Positions 1 to 8,910 are shown, numbered from the stretch's first letter. The stretch: 64,000 bases of DNA from Burkholderiaceae bacterium (GCA_016710525.1 JADJVQ010000003.1:186001-250000), one strand, 5' to 3'. Notes: generated from the letters alone by a model not told the origin. Translations and numbers: made by a program.

Positions 1-153
1 ATCACCCGCCTCACCGCGGCCGACTATGAAGCCTTCCGCAAGGCCGCCGACCTGGTCGATGACGACTGGGTGAAGGAAATGTCGGGCAAAGGCATCAACG
101 GCAAGCAGCTGCTGGATACCGCCAAGGCCCTGATCCAGAAAAACACGAAATAG
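1..153 (+). CDS. C-terminal end of a probable TRAP transporter substrate-binding protein (DctP type), 5' truncated by window
   Basis: The first 50 codons are open in frame 1 and end with TAG at 151-153. The peptide ends in a helix-rich stretch with a DDDWVKEMSGKGINGKQLL segment followed by a basic tail. This resembles the last helices of periplasmic DctP-type receptors of tripartite ATP-independent transporters, which bind organic acids. The assignment rests on a short piece, so the family is probable only. The rest of the gene lies upstream of the window. Two GC-rich hairpins follow the stop. Confidence 0.5.
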   Translation: MTRLTAADYEAFRKAADLVDDDWVKEMSGKGINGKQLLDTAKALIQKNTK

Positions 154-162
154 CCGCTGACC

Positions 163-213
163 GGGGCGCCTGGCGCCCCGATCCGCCGCGCCGGTCTGGC
201 GCCTGGCGCGGCG
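163..213 (+). terminator. Two adjacent GC-rich hairpins after the truncated gene
   Basis: Positions 163-179 form a perfect inverted repeat GGGGCGCC-T-GGCGCCCC. Positions 184-192 (CGCCGCGCC) pair perfectly with 205-213 (GGCGCGGCG) across a 12-nt loop. There is no U tract, so intrinsic termination is plausible but not certain. The site lies between two genes that converge. Confidence 0.4.
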
Positions 214-237
214 CGCGGGCCGTGCCCAGCGGCCGGC

Positions 238-489
238 TCAGCCCGGCTTCGGGGCGCAGCCGCCCGGCTTGTGCACCCGCTGGGTCGATGCGGGATGCTT
301 GGCCAGCTTGGCCGCCGGGCGGCGTGGCCGGCGCACCAGTTCACCGCCGCAGTTGGGGCAGGTGCCGGCCAGCGGGCCTTGCGCGCAGTCCTGGCAGAAG
401 GTGCATTCGAAGCTGCAGATCAGGGCCTGGGTCGAGTCGGGTGGCAGGTCGCGATCGCAGCATTCGCAGCCGGGTCGAAGGGCGAGCAT
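238..489 (-). CDS. DUF1272 family small cysteine-rich protein
   Basis: An 83-residue protein with a CECCDRDLPP motif at residues 8-17 and further Cys pairs (CSFECTFCQDC, then CPNCGGEL near residue 48). This is the signature of DUF1272, a small putative zinc-binding family found widely in proteobacteria. The function is unknown. The start ATG at 489 places the first Cys motif at the usual distance from the N-terminus. The basic tail after residue 53 is less conserved. It is a single-gene unit convergent with the truncated transporter gene. Confidence 0.85.
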   Translation of the reverse strand: MLALRPGCECCDRDLPPDSTQALICSFECTFCQDCAQGPLAGTCPNCGGELVRRPRRPAAKLAKHPASTQRVHKPGGCAPKPG

Positions 490-546
490 GGCGTCTCCAG
501 TGGGTGTCTGAGTCAGGGCGTGATGGCGGATCGAGGCCTTGCCGGG

Positions 547-1185
547 CTATTTCAGCGGCGAGTGGGGCGCGGGCAGCAGGATCGTCGAGTGCATCTCTTC
601 GAGCAGCGCGGTGCTCTGGCTGATGAACGCCTGCCAGCCGGGGTCGGCCAGCGCGGCCGCGCGGGCGGCTGCGCGGGCATTCAGATCCGCATAGGCCCAG
701 AGGTGGCACAGCTCGTTCGGCTGACCGGCCTCGGTCTGCCAGAGTCCGACGATCTTCGAATACCGCTCGCGATGCACCAGGGCGCCCGTGAAGAGATCGA
801 GCCATTGCCGGGCTGCGCCGCCCGGCTTCGCACGATAGCTTCGGAACTCGTAGATGTTGCCGCTCGACAGCGGCGCGACCGGTGCGATCACGCCGTTGAG
901 CAGCCGGATATCCTGGCGCAGGATCAGCGGCCGGATCAGCGGCACGTATTCACCGGTCCAGCGCGGGTTCTGCGCGAGTTCGCCGCGCAACCGGGAGCGC
1001 TCGTTCAGATCGGGGTAGCTCCAAAGATGCATGACCTGATTGAGCGGGCCGATATCGGTCCACCAGTAGCCTTCTAGCTTGCCGTAATCGTCCTTGCGGA
1101 TCTCGAGCGATACGGTGCTCGCCGCTTTGACCATGTCGCCCGTCGTGCCGGGCTTCAGGGTGTAGGTTCTCAACTCGTAGATCAT
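547..1185 (-). CDS. NIPSNAP family protein with two ferredoxin-like repeats
   Basis: A 212-residue protein with two NIPSNAP units. The first starts MIYELRTYTLKPG and the second NIYEFRSYRAKPG near residue 110; each is followed by a W-x-T...LNQVMHLW or LCHLWAY segment. The family has a dimeric alpha/beta barrel fold and no settled function in bacteria, though it is often found beside catabolic genes. The frame is open further upstream, but ATG at 1185 is chosen because it begins the conserved motif and has a good AGGGGA ribosome site five bases upstream. It is transcribed divergently from the crotonase at 1379, so the two may share a control region. Confidence 0.88.
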   Translation of the reverse strand: MIYELRTYTLKPGTTGDMVKAASTVSLEIRKDDYGKLEGYWWTDIGPLNQVMHLWSYPDLNERSRLRGELAQNPRWTGEYVPLIRPLILRQDIRLLNGVIAPVAPLSSGNIYEFRSYRAKPGGAARQWLDLFTGALVHRERYSKIVGLWQTEAGQPNELCHLWAYADLNARAAARAAALADPGWQAFISQSTALLEEMHSTILLPAPHSPLK

Positions 1186-1284
1186 CGGAATCCCCTGGTC
1201 CTGGCGGCCGTTGAGGCGCATCTGCCGCAGGACTTCGCAAGGCCCGCGCGAAGGTGTCTGAGGCAACAGGCAGAAGATACCCCT

Positions 1285-1340
1285 GAAGTGAACTTCGGAA
1301 GGCTCACTTGACGCTCCATTTAGTTACAAACAATAATTAA
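1285..1340 (+). promoter_or_regulatory. Probable promoter and MarR-type operator of the CoA-ester operon
   Basis: TTGACG at 1308-1313 and AATAAT at 1332-1337 (18-bp spacing) look like a sigma-70 promoter for the operon starting at 1379. An AT-rich interrupted palindrome, TTAGTTA-(7)-TAATTAA, occupies 1320-1340 over the -10 region. A second inverted repeat, AAGTGA-(12)-TCACTT at 1286-1309, overlaps the -35. The AT-rich patch stands out strongly in this GC-rich DNA. MarR proteins usually bind such palindromes, and the MarR gene at 4517 is the obvious candidate regulator. The assignment to that protein is inference. Confidence 0.45.
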
Positions 1341-1378
1341 AAACCAGGTCATTCCGACCTTCCCTGCAGAGCACCTCC

Positions 1379-2194
1379 ATGCCAGTCAATCCCGGCGCCG
1401 CGGCCAGTTCGAGCCCTGCCGACTCGCTGATCCAGGTCGACATCGACGACACGATCGCACGCATCGCCCTGGCGCGTCCGCACAAGCGCAACGCCTTGTC
1501 GGACCCGCTGGTGCTGGCGCTGCGCGACGCCTTCGAAACCCTGCCGGCCTCGGTGCAGGCGGTGGTGCTGCATGCGCAGGGCCCGCAGTTTTGCGCCGGG
1601 CTCGATCTGTCCGAAATGGTCGAGCACGATGTGCCCGGCGGTGTCGCCCACTCCCGGATGTGGCACTCGGCCTTCGAGGCCATCCAGTTCGGCCGGGTGC
1701 CGGTGGTTGCGGCGCTGCGCGGCGCGGTGATCGGCGGCGGACTGGAGCTGGCCGCCAGCTGCCACATCCGGGTGGCCGAGCCCAGCACCTTCTACGCGCT
1801 GCCCGAAGGCAGCCGGGGGCTGTTCACGGGGGGCGGCGGGTCGGTGCGCATCTCGCGGCTGATCGGCGTGGCCCGCATGACCGACATGATGCTCACCGGC
1901 CGGGTGCTCGACGCAACCGAGGCGCACGCGGCCGGCCTGTCGCAATACCTGGTCGGCGCCGACGAGGCCCTGCCCAAGGCGGTCGAACTGGCGCGCAAGA
2001 TCGCCGGCAATGCGCCCATCTCCAACTTCGCCATCCTGCAGGCACTGCCGCGCATCGCCGAACAGTCGATGGCCGAGGGCTTTTTCACCGAGGCGCTGAT
2101 GGCCGGCATCAGCCAGAACGAACCCACCGCCAAGCTGCGCATGCGCGAATTCCTGGCGGGGCGAGCGGCCAAGGTCCGCCAGGATCCGACATGA
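1379..2194 (+). CDS. Enoyl-CoA hydratase/isomerase (crotonase) family protein
   Basis: A 271-residue crotonase-fold enzyme, first gene of the operon. After a short variable N-terminus the usual signature RPHKRNALSDPL appears near residue 34. The oxyanion-hole motifs follow: FCAGLDLSEM near residue 70 and ALRGAVIGGGLELAASC near residue 105. Neighbouring feruloyl-CoA synthase and thioesterase genes suggest it acts on an aromatic or phenylpropenoyl CoA ester, as Ech does in ferulate breakdown. It lacks enough diagnostic residues for me to claim feruloyl-CoA hydratase/aldolase activity. The stop TGA overlaps the ATG of the next gene (ATGA at 2191-2194), implying translational coupling. Confidence 0.88.
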   Translation: MPVNPGAAASSSPADSLIQVDIDDTIARIALARPHKRNALSDPLVLALRDAFETLPASVQAVVLHAQGPQFCAGLDLSEMVEHDVPGGVAHSRMWHSAFEAIQFGRVPVVAALRGAVIGGGLELAASCHIRVAEPSTFYALPEGSRGLFTGGGGSVRISRLIGVARMTDMMLTGRVLDATEAHAAGLSQYLVGADEALPKAVELARKIAGNAPISNFAILQALPRIAEQSMAEGFFTEALMAGISQNEPTAKLRMREFLAGRAAKVRQDPT

Positions 2195-4040
2195 CCGGTG
2201 CCCCCTACCGCCCGATCGATTTCGGAGTGACCGCGGTCGACCTCCGGCCGATGGCCGGCGGAACGGTCCGCGTCACGGCACGCACGCCGCTGGGTCCTAC
2301 CCGGTGCGCAATACGGACCGCCTGCTGCACTGGGCGGACCGGACCCCGCACGCCTCGTACATGGCCAAGCGCGGGGCCGACCGGACCTGGCGCCACCTGA
2401 GCTACGCCCAGGCGCTGGCCAGCGCGCGCGCGCTCGGCCAGGCCCTGCTCGATCGTGGGCTGTCGGCTGAACGCCCGCTGCTGATCCTGTCCGAAAACGA
2501 CCTCGAGAACGCCCAGCTCGCGCTGGCCGCGCAGTACGTGGGCGTGGCCCATGCGCCGGTGTCCACGGCGTATTCGCTGATTTCGCGTGATTTCGAGAAG
2601 CTGCGCCACATCGTGCGCCTGACCACGCCGGGACTGGTGTTCGCATCCAGCGGCGCGCGCTATGGTGCGGCGATCCGCGCCGCCGTTCCGCCCGACGTCG
2701 AGGTGGTGGTCACCGAGGCGCCGATGGCCGATCGCGCCTGCACCCTGTTCAGCGAGCTGCGGGCCACCCCGCCCACCGACGCGCTCGAAGCCGCCCACGC
2801 GCGCGTCGGTCCCGACACCATTAACCGGTTCCTGTTCACCTCCGGCTCGACCAGCCTGCCCAAGGCGGTGATCAATACCCAGCGCATGCTGTGCAGCAAT
2901 CAGCAGATGATCGCGCAGTGCCTGCCCTGCCTGGCCGAGGAGCCGCCGGTGCTGGTCGACTGGCTGCCCTGGGCCCACACCTTCGGCGGCCAGCACAACA
3001 CCGGCATCGTGCTGTTCAATGGCGGCACACTGTATATCGACGACGGCAAGCCGGTGCCCGGCCTGGTGAACGAAACCCTGGCCAACCTGCGCGAGATCGC
3101 GCCCACCGTCTACTTCAACGTGCCCAAGGGCTTCGAGGAGATCGCCGCCGTCCTGCAGGCCGACGAAGCGTTCGCGGCGCATTTCTTCAGCCGCCTGAAG
3201 CTGCTCTTTTATGCCGGTGCCGGCATGGCGCAGCCGATCTGGGACAGCCTGCACGCCAGCGCCGTGCGGGCCTGCGGCCAGCGCATCGCCATTGCCACCG
3301 GGCTGGGCATGACCGAAACCGCGCCCTCGGCGATGTTTACCCAGCGCCTCGAGGTCCAGTCGGGGCATTTGGGCGTGCCCTGTCCGGGCGTCGAACTCAA
3401 GCTCGCGCCCAGCGGCGACAAGACCGAGGTCCGCTACCGCGGCCCCAGCGTGACGCCGGGCTACTGGCGCTCGCCCGATACGACGGCGGCGTCGTTCGAC
3501 GAAGAGGGTTTCTTTCATTCCGGCGATGCGGTCAAGTTCCTCGATCCGCAGCGCCCGGAACTGGGCTTCGTGTTCGACGGCCGGATTGCCGAAGACTTCA
3601 AGCTGGCCACCGGCACCTGGGTGAGCGTGGGGCCGATGCGGGCGCGCATCGCGGCCGCCGGGGCGCCGTACGTGCAGGATGCGGTGCTCACCGGTATCGA
3701 CCGCGACGACCTGGGCGCGCTGGTCTTCCCGCACCTGGAGTCCTGCCGAACGCTCGCGCCCGACCTGGCCGCCGATGTGCCGCCGGAGACCCTGCTGGCA
3801 AGCCCGCCGGTGCGCGCCTTCTTCCAGCGGCTGGTCGATCAGCTGATGGCGCAGTCCACCGGCAGCGCCACCCGGGTGATGCGCCTGAAGCTGCTCGCCG
3901 AGCCGCCGCTCATCGATGCCGGCGAGATCACCGACAAGGGATCGATCAACCAGCGCGCCGTGCTGACGCGCCGCGCGGCGATCGTGCGCGACCTGTACGA
4001 GGCCGACGATCCGCTGGTCATCCGTCCCGGCACGCCATGA
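2191..4040 (+). CDS. Feruloyl-CoA synthase family acyl-CoA ligase, N-terminus frameshifted
   Basis: An AMP-forming acyl-CoA ligase of the feruloyl-CoA synthase family. It activates a phenylpropenoic acid with ATP and CoA for the crotonase next door. Visible motifs are the P-loop-like FLFTSGSTSLPKAV, WLPWAHTFG, the GLGMTETAP adenine motif and FHSGDAV. The expected start is ATG 2191, overlapping the crotonase stop. That frame reads MTGAPYRPIDFG... as far as LGP, then the homologous sequence (YPVRNTDRLLHW) continues in another frame from 2298. One base therefore appears missing at about 2297/2298. The downstream frame can start only at GTG 2304, which would lose the first 37 residues. Either the gene is damaged or the sequence has an indel. 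Confidence 0.82.
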
Positions 4041-4083
4041 AAATCGGCCGTCGATCCCCGCCAGCCGTTTTCCGGAGCCCTTC

Positions 4084-4503
4084 GTGACACGCGTCATCGT
4101 CTTCAAGACCCAGGTCGAATTCGGCGACTGCGATCCCGCGCAGATCGTCTGGTTCCCCAATTTTTTCCGCTGGGTCGATGCCGCTTCGCGTCACTTCTTC
4201 GTGGCCAGCGGCGTGCCGCTGTGGAGCGAGCTCACCCGCACGCGCGGCATCATCGGCACTCCGCTGCTCGATACCCATGCGTCGTTCAAGCGCACCGCCA
4301 CCTACGGCGATCCCATCGAGATCCACACGAGCGTGCCCGACTGGGGCAACAAGGCCTTCACGATGCGCCACGAAATCCGCAGTGGCGAGCACCTGCTGGC
4401 CGAGATGACCGAGAAGCGCGCCTTCGTGCAGCGCCATCCGCAGGACCCGACGCGCATGCAGGCGATCGCGGTGCCGCCGGACATCATCGCGATGTGCGCG
4501 TGA
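4084..4503 (+). CDS. Acyl-CoA thioesterase, 4-hydroxybenzoyl-CoA thioesterase (hotdog) family
   Basis: A 139-residue single hotdog domain. The motif VEFGDCDPAQIVWFPNFFRW at residues 11-30 contains the Asp that is catalytic in the Pseudomonas 4-hydroxybenzoyl-CoA thioesterase family. It would hydrolyse an aromatic acyl-CoA, releasing CoA. The start is GTG 4084, with GGAG at 4075-4078. It follows the CoA ligase by 43 bp and precedes the MarR gene by 13 bp, so it is probably in the same transcript. Its substrate is inferred from the neighbours only. Confidence 0.88.
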   Translation: MTRVIVFKTQVEFGDCDPAQIVWFPNFFRWVDAASRHFFVASGVPLWSELTRTRGIIGTPLLDTHASFKRTATYGDPIEIHTSVPDWGNKAFTMRHEIRSGEHLLAEMTEKRAFVQRHPQDPTRMQAIAVPPDIIAMCA

Positions 4504-4516
4504 GCAGGAGCCTCTC

Positions 4517-5008
4517 TTGACTCCCGGCACCCGTGTGCGGGCGCGTGCGCCGCTGAGCGATCCCGACGCCGAGCGCGACGAACCGAACCAGTCGGCGTTG
4601 CTCGAACTGGTCGGCTACAACTGCCGCCGCGCCTATGTGCATATCCACAAGACCTTCCTGGAGCGGATGGCGGGCTACCAGCTGCGCCCGGTCGAATTCT
4701 CGGTGCTGGCGGTGCTGCGGGCCAATCCGCTGCTGACCCAGAAGCAGCTGTCGCGCGCGCTGAACGTTTCGCCCCCCAATCTGGCGGTGCTGCTGGACCG
4801 GCTGCAGGCGCGCGGGCTGCTGACCCGGGAGCGCAATCCGCTGGATGGCCGCTCGCAGGTGCTCTCGCTGACCGAGGGCGGGCGCCAGATGGTGGTCAAG
4901 GCCGAGCGCACCGCGCAGGCGCTCGAGCTCGAGGCGACGTCGATGCTGAGCGACAGCGAGCGCCGCACGCTGATCCGTCTGCTGCAGAAGATCTACCGCG
5001 ACACCTGA
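4517..5008 (+). CDS. MarR family transcriptional regulator
   Basis: A 163-residue winged-helix regulator. The recognition-helix region LSRALNVSPPNLAVLLDRL lies around residues 77-95 and the wing DGRSQVLSLTEGG around 113-125. The start is TTG 4517, supported by CAGGAG six bases upstream and by the lack of a better start. It closes the crotonase/CoA-ligase/thioesterase operon. In ferulate and hydroxycinnamate systems a MarR protein typically represses the operon and is released by the CoA-thioester intermediate. By analogy it may bind the palindrome at 1320-1340. Confidence 0.9.
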   Translation: MTPGTRVRARAPLSDPDAERDEPNQSALLELVGYNCRRAYVHIHKTFLERMAGYQLRPVEFSVLAVLRANPLLTQKQLSRALNVSPPNLAVLLDRLQARGLLTRERNPLDGRSQVLSLTEGGRQMVVKAERTAQALELEATSMLSDSERRTLIRLLQKIYRDT

Positions 5009-5071
5009 GCGGGCAGCTCCGTCGCGTCTTTCCCATGTCCCCTTCCCTTGTCTCTCGATAGTGTGGCGACC

Positions 5072-6328
5072 ATGAAAATATCCATCATCGGCGGTGGCAT
5101 CGGCGGGCTCACGCTCGCGCTGATGCTCAAGGCGCGCGGCATGGCCGTGCAGGTCTTCGAATCGGCGGCGCAGGTTCGCCCGCTGGGCGTGGGCATCAAT
5201 GTGCAGCCCAGCGCGATCGTCGAACTGGCGGCGCTGGGGCTGCTGCCGCAACTCGATGCGCTGGGCGTGCGCACCGCCGAGGTCTGCTACTTCAACCGCC
5301 ACGGCCAGCGCATCTGGAGCGAGCCGCGCGGCCTGGCCGCCGGTTACCGGGTGCCGCAGTTTTCCATTCATCGCGGCGAGTTGCAGATGCTGCTGATGCA
5401 GACCGCGCTGCAACGCCTGGGGCCGCAGGCCGTGTCTTGCGGCCAGGAGGCCGTCGCGGTCGACCCCGACAGCGCCAGCGTCACGCTGCTCGATCGCGAC
5501 AGCGGCCAGACGCGGGTGGAGCGCGCCGACGCCGTCATCTCGGCCGACGGCATCCATTCGGCGGTGCGCCGCCAGTTCTATCCGCACGAAGGGCCGCCGC
5601 GTTACTCCGGCCGGGTGCTGTGGCGCGCGACCACCGTCGGCAAGCCCTTCCTGACCGGCGCCAGCATGGTGATGGCCGGGCACGCCGACCAGAAGCTCGT
5701 GACCTACCCGATCTCGCGCCGCCATGCCGACCAGGGCGAATCGCTGATCAACTGGATTGCCGAGCTGCGGGTGCCGGGCGACACGCCGCCCAAGAGCGAC
5801 TGGAACAAGGAGGTCGCGCTCGATGTGTTCGCCGGCCCGTTCGAGGCCTGGCGCTGGGACTGGCTCGATGTGCCGGCGCTGTTCCGCGGCGCCAGCACGT
5901 ACTACGAGTTCCCGATGGTCGACCGCGATCCGCTGCCGCGCTGGACCCACGGCCGCGTCACGCTGCTCGGCGATGCCGGGCACCCGATGTACCCGATCGG
6001 CTCCAACGGGGCCACCCAGGCCATCCTCGACGCCCGCGCGCTGGTCGACCAGATCGCCGGCTCCGACGTGGCCGGCCTGCCGGCCGCGCTGCAGCGCTAC
6101 CAGGACGACCGGCTGCCCAAGACGGCACGCATCGTGATGGCCAATCGCGCCCAGGGGCCCGACCATGTGATGCAGGTGTTCGAAGAGCGCGCCCCCGAGG
6201 GCTTCAAGCAGGTGCATGATGTGGCCTCGCAGGCCGAACTGGAAGACATCGCGCGCGGCTACAAGCAGATCGTCGGCCTGGACATCGAGACCGTGAACGC
6301 CCGGGCCGAGTCGCTGGGTCTCGTTTGA
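5072..6328 (+). CDS. Flavin-dependent oxidoreductase (PhzS/salicylate-hydroxylase-like FAD monooxygenase)
   Basis: A 418-residue group A flavoprotein monooxygenase. The FAD-binding GGGIGGLTLALML lies at residues 6-18, an AVISADGIHSAVRR (DG) motif near 160, and GDAGHPMYPIGSNG near 300. It would hydroxylate an aromatic or heteroaromatic ring using NAD(P)H and oxygen. The start ATG 5072 puts the Rossmann motif at the usual place. The frame is open to 5048, but that adds only eight unconserved residues. It follows the MarR gene by 63 bp on the same strand, so a role in the same aromatic pathway is plausible. No specific substrate can be named. Confidence 0.85.
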   Translation: MKISIIGGGIGGLTLALMLKARGMAVQVFESAAQVRPLGVGINVQPSAIVELAALGLLPQLDALGVRTAEVCYFNRHGQRIWSEPRGLAAGYRVPQFSIHRGELQMLLMQTALQRLGPQAVSCGQEAVAVDPDSASVTLLDRDSGQTRVERADAVISADGIHSAVRRQFYPHEGPPRYSGRVLWRATTVGKPFLTGASMVMAGHADQKLVTYPISRRHADQGESLINWIAELRVPGDTPPKSDWNKEVALDVFAGPFEAWRWDWLDVPALFRGASTYYEFPMVDRDPLPRWTHGRVTLLGDAGHPMYPIGSNGATQAILDARALVDQIAGSDVAGLPAALQRYQDDRLPKTARIVMANRAQGPDHVMQVFEERAPEGFKQVHDVASQAELEDIARGYKQIVGLDIETVNARAESLGLV

Positions 6329-6365
6329 TGCGGCGCGGCCGCAGGCCCGCCATGGAGCACCGCCC

Positions 6366-7350
6366 ATGAAGATCGCCATCCTCGACGACTATCAGGACTG
6401 CGTGCGCAGCCTGGCCTGCTTCGCGCGCCTGGCCGGCCATCAGGTCATCGTGCTGAACCAGACCTTCAGCGAGCCGGCCGAACTGGCCGCCCGCCTGTCG
6501 GGGGTCCAAGCCCTGGTGCTGATTCGCGAGCGCACCCGCATCACCCGCGATTTGCTCGAGCGCCTGCCGTCGCTGCGCGCGATCAGCCAGACCGGGCGCG
6601 CCGGCCCGCACATCGATACCGGCGGCCTGCACCGAACGCGGGGTGGCGGTGCTGTCGGGCAGCGGGTCACCGGCTGCCCCGGCCGAACTGACCTGGGCGC
6701 TGGTGCTCGCGGCGTCGCGGGTGGTGGCGCACGAGGCCGCGGCACTGCGTGCCGGGCGCTGGCAGACCACCCTGGGGCGCACCGTTCGCGGTCGAACGCT
6801 GGGCATCCTGGGTTACGGCAACATCGGTCGGCTGGTGGCCGGGTTCGGCAAGGCATTCGGCATGCAGGTGGTCACCTACGGGCGGGAGGCCACACGAACC
6901 CGGGCGCAGGCCGACGGCGTGCCCGTGCTTGCGTCGCAGCGCGACCTGTTCGCGGCCAGCGACGTGCTCAGCGTGCACCTTCGCCTGGTGCCCGAGACCC
7001 GCGGCATCATCGGGCCGGGCGACCTGGCCGCCATGCGGCCGGACAGCCTTTTCGTGAACACCAGCCGCGCCGAGCTGGTCGTGCCGGGTGCGCTGCTCGC
7101 GGCGCTGCGGGGCGGGCGCCCGGGCCAGGCCGCGGTCGATGTCTTCGAGTCCGAACCGGGCGGCGATGCCGAGCTGATCGCCCACCCGCAGGTGCTGGCC
7201 ACGCCGCACCTCGGTTATGTCGAGCGCGACAGCTACGAACTCTATTTCGGCACCGCATTCGACAACGTGCTGGCTTTTGCCGCCGGGGCGCCGGTGAACC
7301 TGGTCAATCCCGAGGCATGGCCGGCGGCCGCCTCGCCCGGCCAGTCCTGA
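6366..7350 (+). pseudogene. D-2-hydroxyacid dehydrogenase, interrupted by a +1 frameshift
   Basis: The reading frame from ATG 6366 gives a typical N-terminal half (MKIAILDDYQDCV, then ISQTGRAGPHIDT). Homology then jumps to another frame at the codons for AACTERGVAVLSG. One extra G at 6621-6622 explains the shift. The second frame carries the NAD-binding GILGYGNIGRLVAGFG and the catalytic-region motifs VLSVHLRLVPETRG, FVNTSRAELV and TPHLGYVE. Rejoined, the protein would be about 327 residues, normal for the family, which interconverts 2-hydroxy and 2-oxo acids. Whether this is true inactivation or a sequence error cannot be decided here. Confidence 0.8.
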
Positions 7351-7369
7351 TCCGCGAAGGGCTGCCGCC

Positions 7370-8023
7370 ATGACCTCGGTCGCACTGATGAAGGTGGCCG
7401 CCACGTTCTTCCTGGGCGGCTTCTTCAGCCTGGTCACGATCATCAATCCGCCGTCGGCGCTGCCGCTGTTCACGGCATTGTCGGCGCCGTTGAACAACGC
7501 CGAGCAGCGGCGCCTGGCGGTCACGGCCTGCACCTATTCATTCTTCATCCTGATCGTCAGCCTGTTTGCGGGCAGCCTGATCCTGAACCTGTTCGGAGTG
7601 TCGTATCCGGCGCTGCGTGTGGCCGGTGGCATCTGTGTGCTGCTGCTCGGGCACGGCATGCTGTTCGGCCATGGCGGCGTGAACTCCGCGGCGCAGGGAG
7701 CGCATGCCAACCCGGCCTTCTTCCCGCTGGCGCTGCCCAGCATCACCGGACCGGGAACGATCGCGGTGGTGATCGGCATCTCGACCGAGATCCGTGAACT
7801 CAAGGGCGCCGGCCAGGAAGCCGTGGCCTACCTGGCCACCGTGGCGGCAATGCTGGCCACCTGCGTGCTGACCTGGCTGGTGCTGCGCAGCGCGCGGGTC
7901 ATCTCGGTGCGGCTGGGCTCCGGCGGCATCGAGGTGCTCACGCGCCTGATGGGTTTCCTGCTGCTGTGCGTGGGCGTGCAGTTCATCGCTTCGGGGGTCC
8001 GCAGCTTCGTGGCGGGGGGCTGA
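7370..8023 (+). CDS. MarC family integral membrane protein
   Basis: A 217-residue protein with about six hydrophobic segments. Two MarC/UPF0056 hallmarks are visible: IINPPSALPLFTAL near residue 24 and LALPSITGPGTIAVVIG near residue 122. The family sits in the inner membrane. Its transport function is unproven, and the old link to multiple antibiotic resistance was withdrawn. ATG 7370 lies 19 bp after the end of the frameshifted dehydrogenase. It is the last gene before the phosphate-linked block. Confidence 0.9.
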   Translation: MTSVALMKVAATFFLGGFFSLVTIINPPSALPLFTALSAPLNNAEQRRLAVTACTYSFFILIVSLFAGSLILNLFGVSYPALRVAGGICVLLLGHGMLFGHGGVNSAAQGAHANPAFFPLALPSITGPGTIAVVIGISTEIRELKGAGQEAVAYLATVAAMLATCVLTWLVLRSARVISVRLGSGGIEVLTRLMGFLLLCVGVQFIASGVRSFVAGG

Positions 8024-8043
8024 CGCGCCACGCCGGCGCTCGT

Positions 8044-8077
8044 TGTTCACGGTGTCGTCACATCGCCGTTCGATCAT
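8044..8077 (+). promoter_or_regulatory. PhoB-type box and -10 upstream of the PlcP-like gene
   Basis: Two 7-mers in 11-bp register, TGTTCAC (8044-8050) and TCGTCAC (8055-8061), resemble PhoB half-sites (consensus CTGTCAY). A -10-like GATCAT lies at 8072-8077, ten bases after the box, as in the other promoters of this block. The start codon at 8086 is only eight bases further, so the transcript would be almost leaderless. The half-sites are imperfect, and the support is mostly the repeated architecture. Confidence 0.5.
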
Positions 8078-8085
8078 GGTCTCCC

Positions 8086-8910
8086 ATGACGACCGACAGC
8101 GAGCGCTCAGGCGCAGAGTCCACGACGGTCACGCTGCGGGTGCGCAGCGTCTGGATCTCGGATCTGCATCTGGGCACACCGGGATGCCAGGCGGTGGCCC
8201 TGCTGATTTCCTGCGCCGCACCGAGTGCCAGACCCTGTACCTCGTCGGTGACATCATCGACGGCTGGCAACTGCGCCGGACCTGGTACTGGCCGCAAAGC
8301 CACAACGACGTGGTGCAAAAGATCCTGCGCCAGGCCCGCAAGGGCACTCGTGTGGTCTTCGTGCCCGGCAACCACGACGAGTTCGCGCGCCGCTATGTCG
8401 CCCACAATTTCGGCGGCGTCGATGTGGTCGAGGACTGCATCCACCTGACCGCCGACGGGCGACGGCTGTGGGTCACCCACGGCGATCTGTTCGACGGCGT
8501 GGTTCAGTGCGCCAAGTGGCTGGCCTACCTGGGCGATGCGGCCTATGGGTTTGCGTTGAAGGTCAACCGCTGGTTCAACGGCGCGCGGGCGCGCCTGGGA
8601 CTGCCCTACTGGAGCCTGTCGCGCTACCTGAAGCTCAAGGTCAAGCGGGCCGTCAGCTACGTGAATGAATTCGAGTCCGCGGTGGCCCGTGAGGCGCGGC
8701 GCCGGGGCGCCGACGGTGTGGTCTGCGGGCACATCCACCACGCCGAGATCCGCGAAATCGACGGGGTGCTCTACTGCAACGATGGCGACTGGGTCGAAAG
8801 CCTCACCGCGCTGGTCGAGCATTTCGACGGGCGGCTCGAGATCATCGACGACAGTGCGAACGCCCGGCTGCCCGCGCGCGCTGCGGTACCGAACCGCGCT
8901 CAGCCCCTGA
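8086..8910 (+). pseudogene. plcP: PlcP-like metallophosphoesterase (COG2908, UDP-2,3-diacylglucosamine diphosphatase family), frameshifted
   Basis: A calcineurin-like phosphoesterase with metal motifs ISDLHLG, GDIIDGW, GNHDEF, HGDLFD and GHIHHAEI in order. The sequence resembles Sinorhizobium PlcP, the phospholipase C that strips head groups from phospholipids in phosphate starvation, more than housekeeping LpxH. The frame from ATG 8086 runs to VALL. Homology (DFLRRTECQTLYLVGD) then continues in another frame: one G seems missing at about 8205. Homology ends near 8850 (EHFDGRLEII). The open frame continues into the antisense of the next gene; one C fewer in the CCCC run at 8906-8909 would give a stop at once. 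The end coordinate is therefore approximate. The gene converges on and overlaps the glycosyltransferase. Confidence 0.75.

Noticed and set aside
2205..4160. A 651-codon open frame on the minus strand opposite the CoA ligase
   Set aside because: It mirrors a recognised gene, has no family motifs and an His/Gln/Arg-rich composition typical of antisense frames in GC-rich DNA.
4484..6379. A 631-codon minus-strand open frame opposite marR and the FAD monooxygenase
   Set aside because: Antisense of two clear genes, low-complexity composition, no motif.
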